Positions 4,746-5,647 of a stretch of DNA of 5,647 nucleotides are shown in pieces. Made by a program: the position numbers and the translations under genes. Where the stretch lies: positions 1 to 5,647 of the forward strand of contig JACCSZ010000139.1 of assembly GCA_013812695.1 (NCBI GenBank), written 5' to 3'. Source of the DNA: Gemmatimonadales bacterium (lineage in GTDB: Bacteria; Gemmatimonadota; Gemmatimonadetes; Gemmatimonadales; GWC2-71-9). A model generated the notes under the pieces. It had not been told where the DNA came from and ran no database searches. It saw nothing but the letters and a program-made list of their open reading frames with translations. Numbering within the stretch: the stretch's first letter is position 1; each line of letters begins with the position of its first letter.

Positions 4746-5647
<902 letters not shown>

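Overview
The window is about 65-70% GC, reads bacterial, and is Gram-negative in style: there are Sec signal peptides, a PQQ beta-propeller dehydrogenase with a diheme cytochrome, and a secreted ankyrin protein. Intergenic repeats of the GTCATCCTGAGCGGAGCGAAGG type and the gene mix remind me of soil or sediment phyla such as Methylomirabilota/Rokubacteria or Gemmatimonadota. The sequence alone cannot settle the taxon, so this is a weak inference.

Layout: (1) 1-1090, minus strand: a sulfate-assimilation operon, cysH followed by cysI (cysI runs off the left edge; ATGA overlap). Its ~205-nt leader looks like a complete cysteine-responsive transcription attenuator: a TTGACA-17-TAGCCT promoter, a predicted leaderless 36-codon ORF with three consecutive Cys codons, an antiterminator whose 5' arm contains the leader stop codon, and a strong intrinsic terminator just before cysH. 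(2) 1097-1163: a palindromic repeat separating that promoter from the next operon's 3' end. (3) 1176-3481, minus strand: a two-gene unit with a GTGA overlap, encoding a periplasmic PQQ-dependent alcohol/methanol-dehydrogenase-like enzyme (with the Asp-x-Asp signature linked to lanthanide use) and a diheme cytochrome c4-like protein that is its probable electron acceptor. (4) 3663-4325, plus strand: a divergent gene for an exported six-repeat ankyrin protein. (5) 4326-4590: a gene-free stretch holding a 17-bp partial tandem duplication and a ~204-bp segment bounded by inverted copies of the same repeat. (6) 4556-5647, plus strand: a promoter, a TPP riboswitch beginning at the predicted transcription start, an expression platform with an SD-sequestering hairpin, and the first 300 codons of thiC.

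Thus two biosynthetic genes are each controlled by a cis-acting RNA: cysH-cysI by a poly-Cys leader peptide, thiC by TPP. Between them lies a periplasmic oxidation module. The most novel item is the attenuator. Poly-Cys leaderless ORFs are known to me from mycobacteria. Here the same idea appears with a textbook terminator/antiterminator switch, in what does not look like an actinobacterial neighbourhood.
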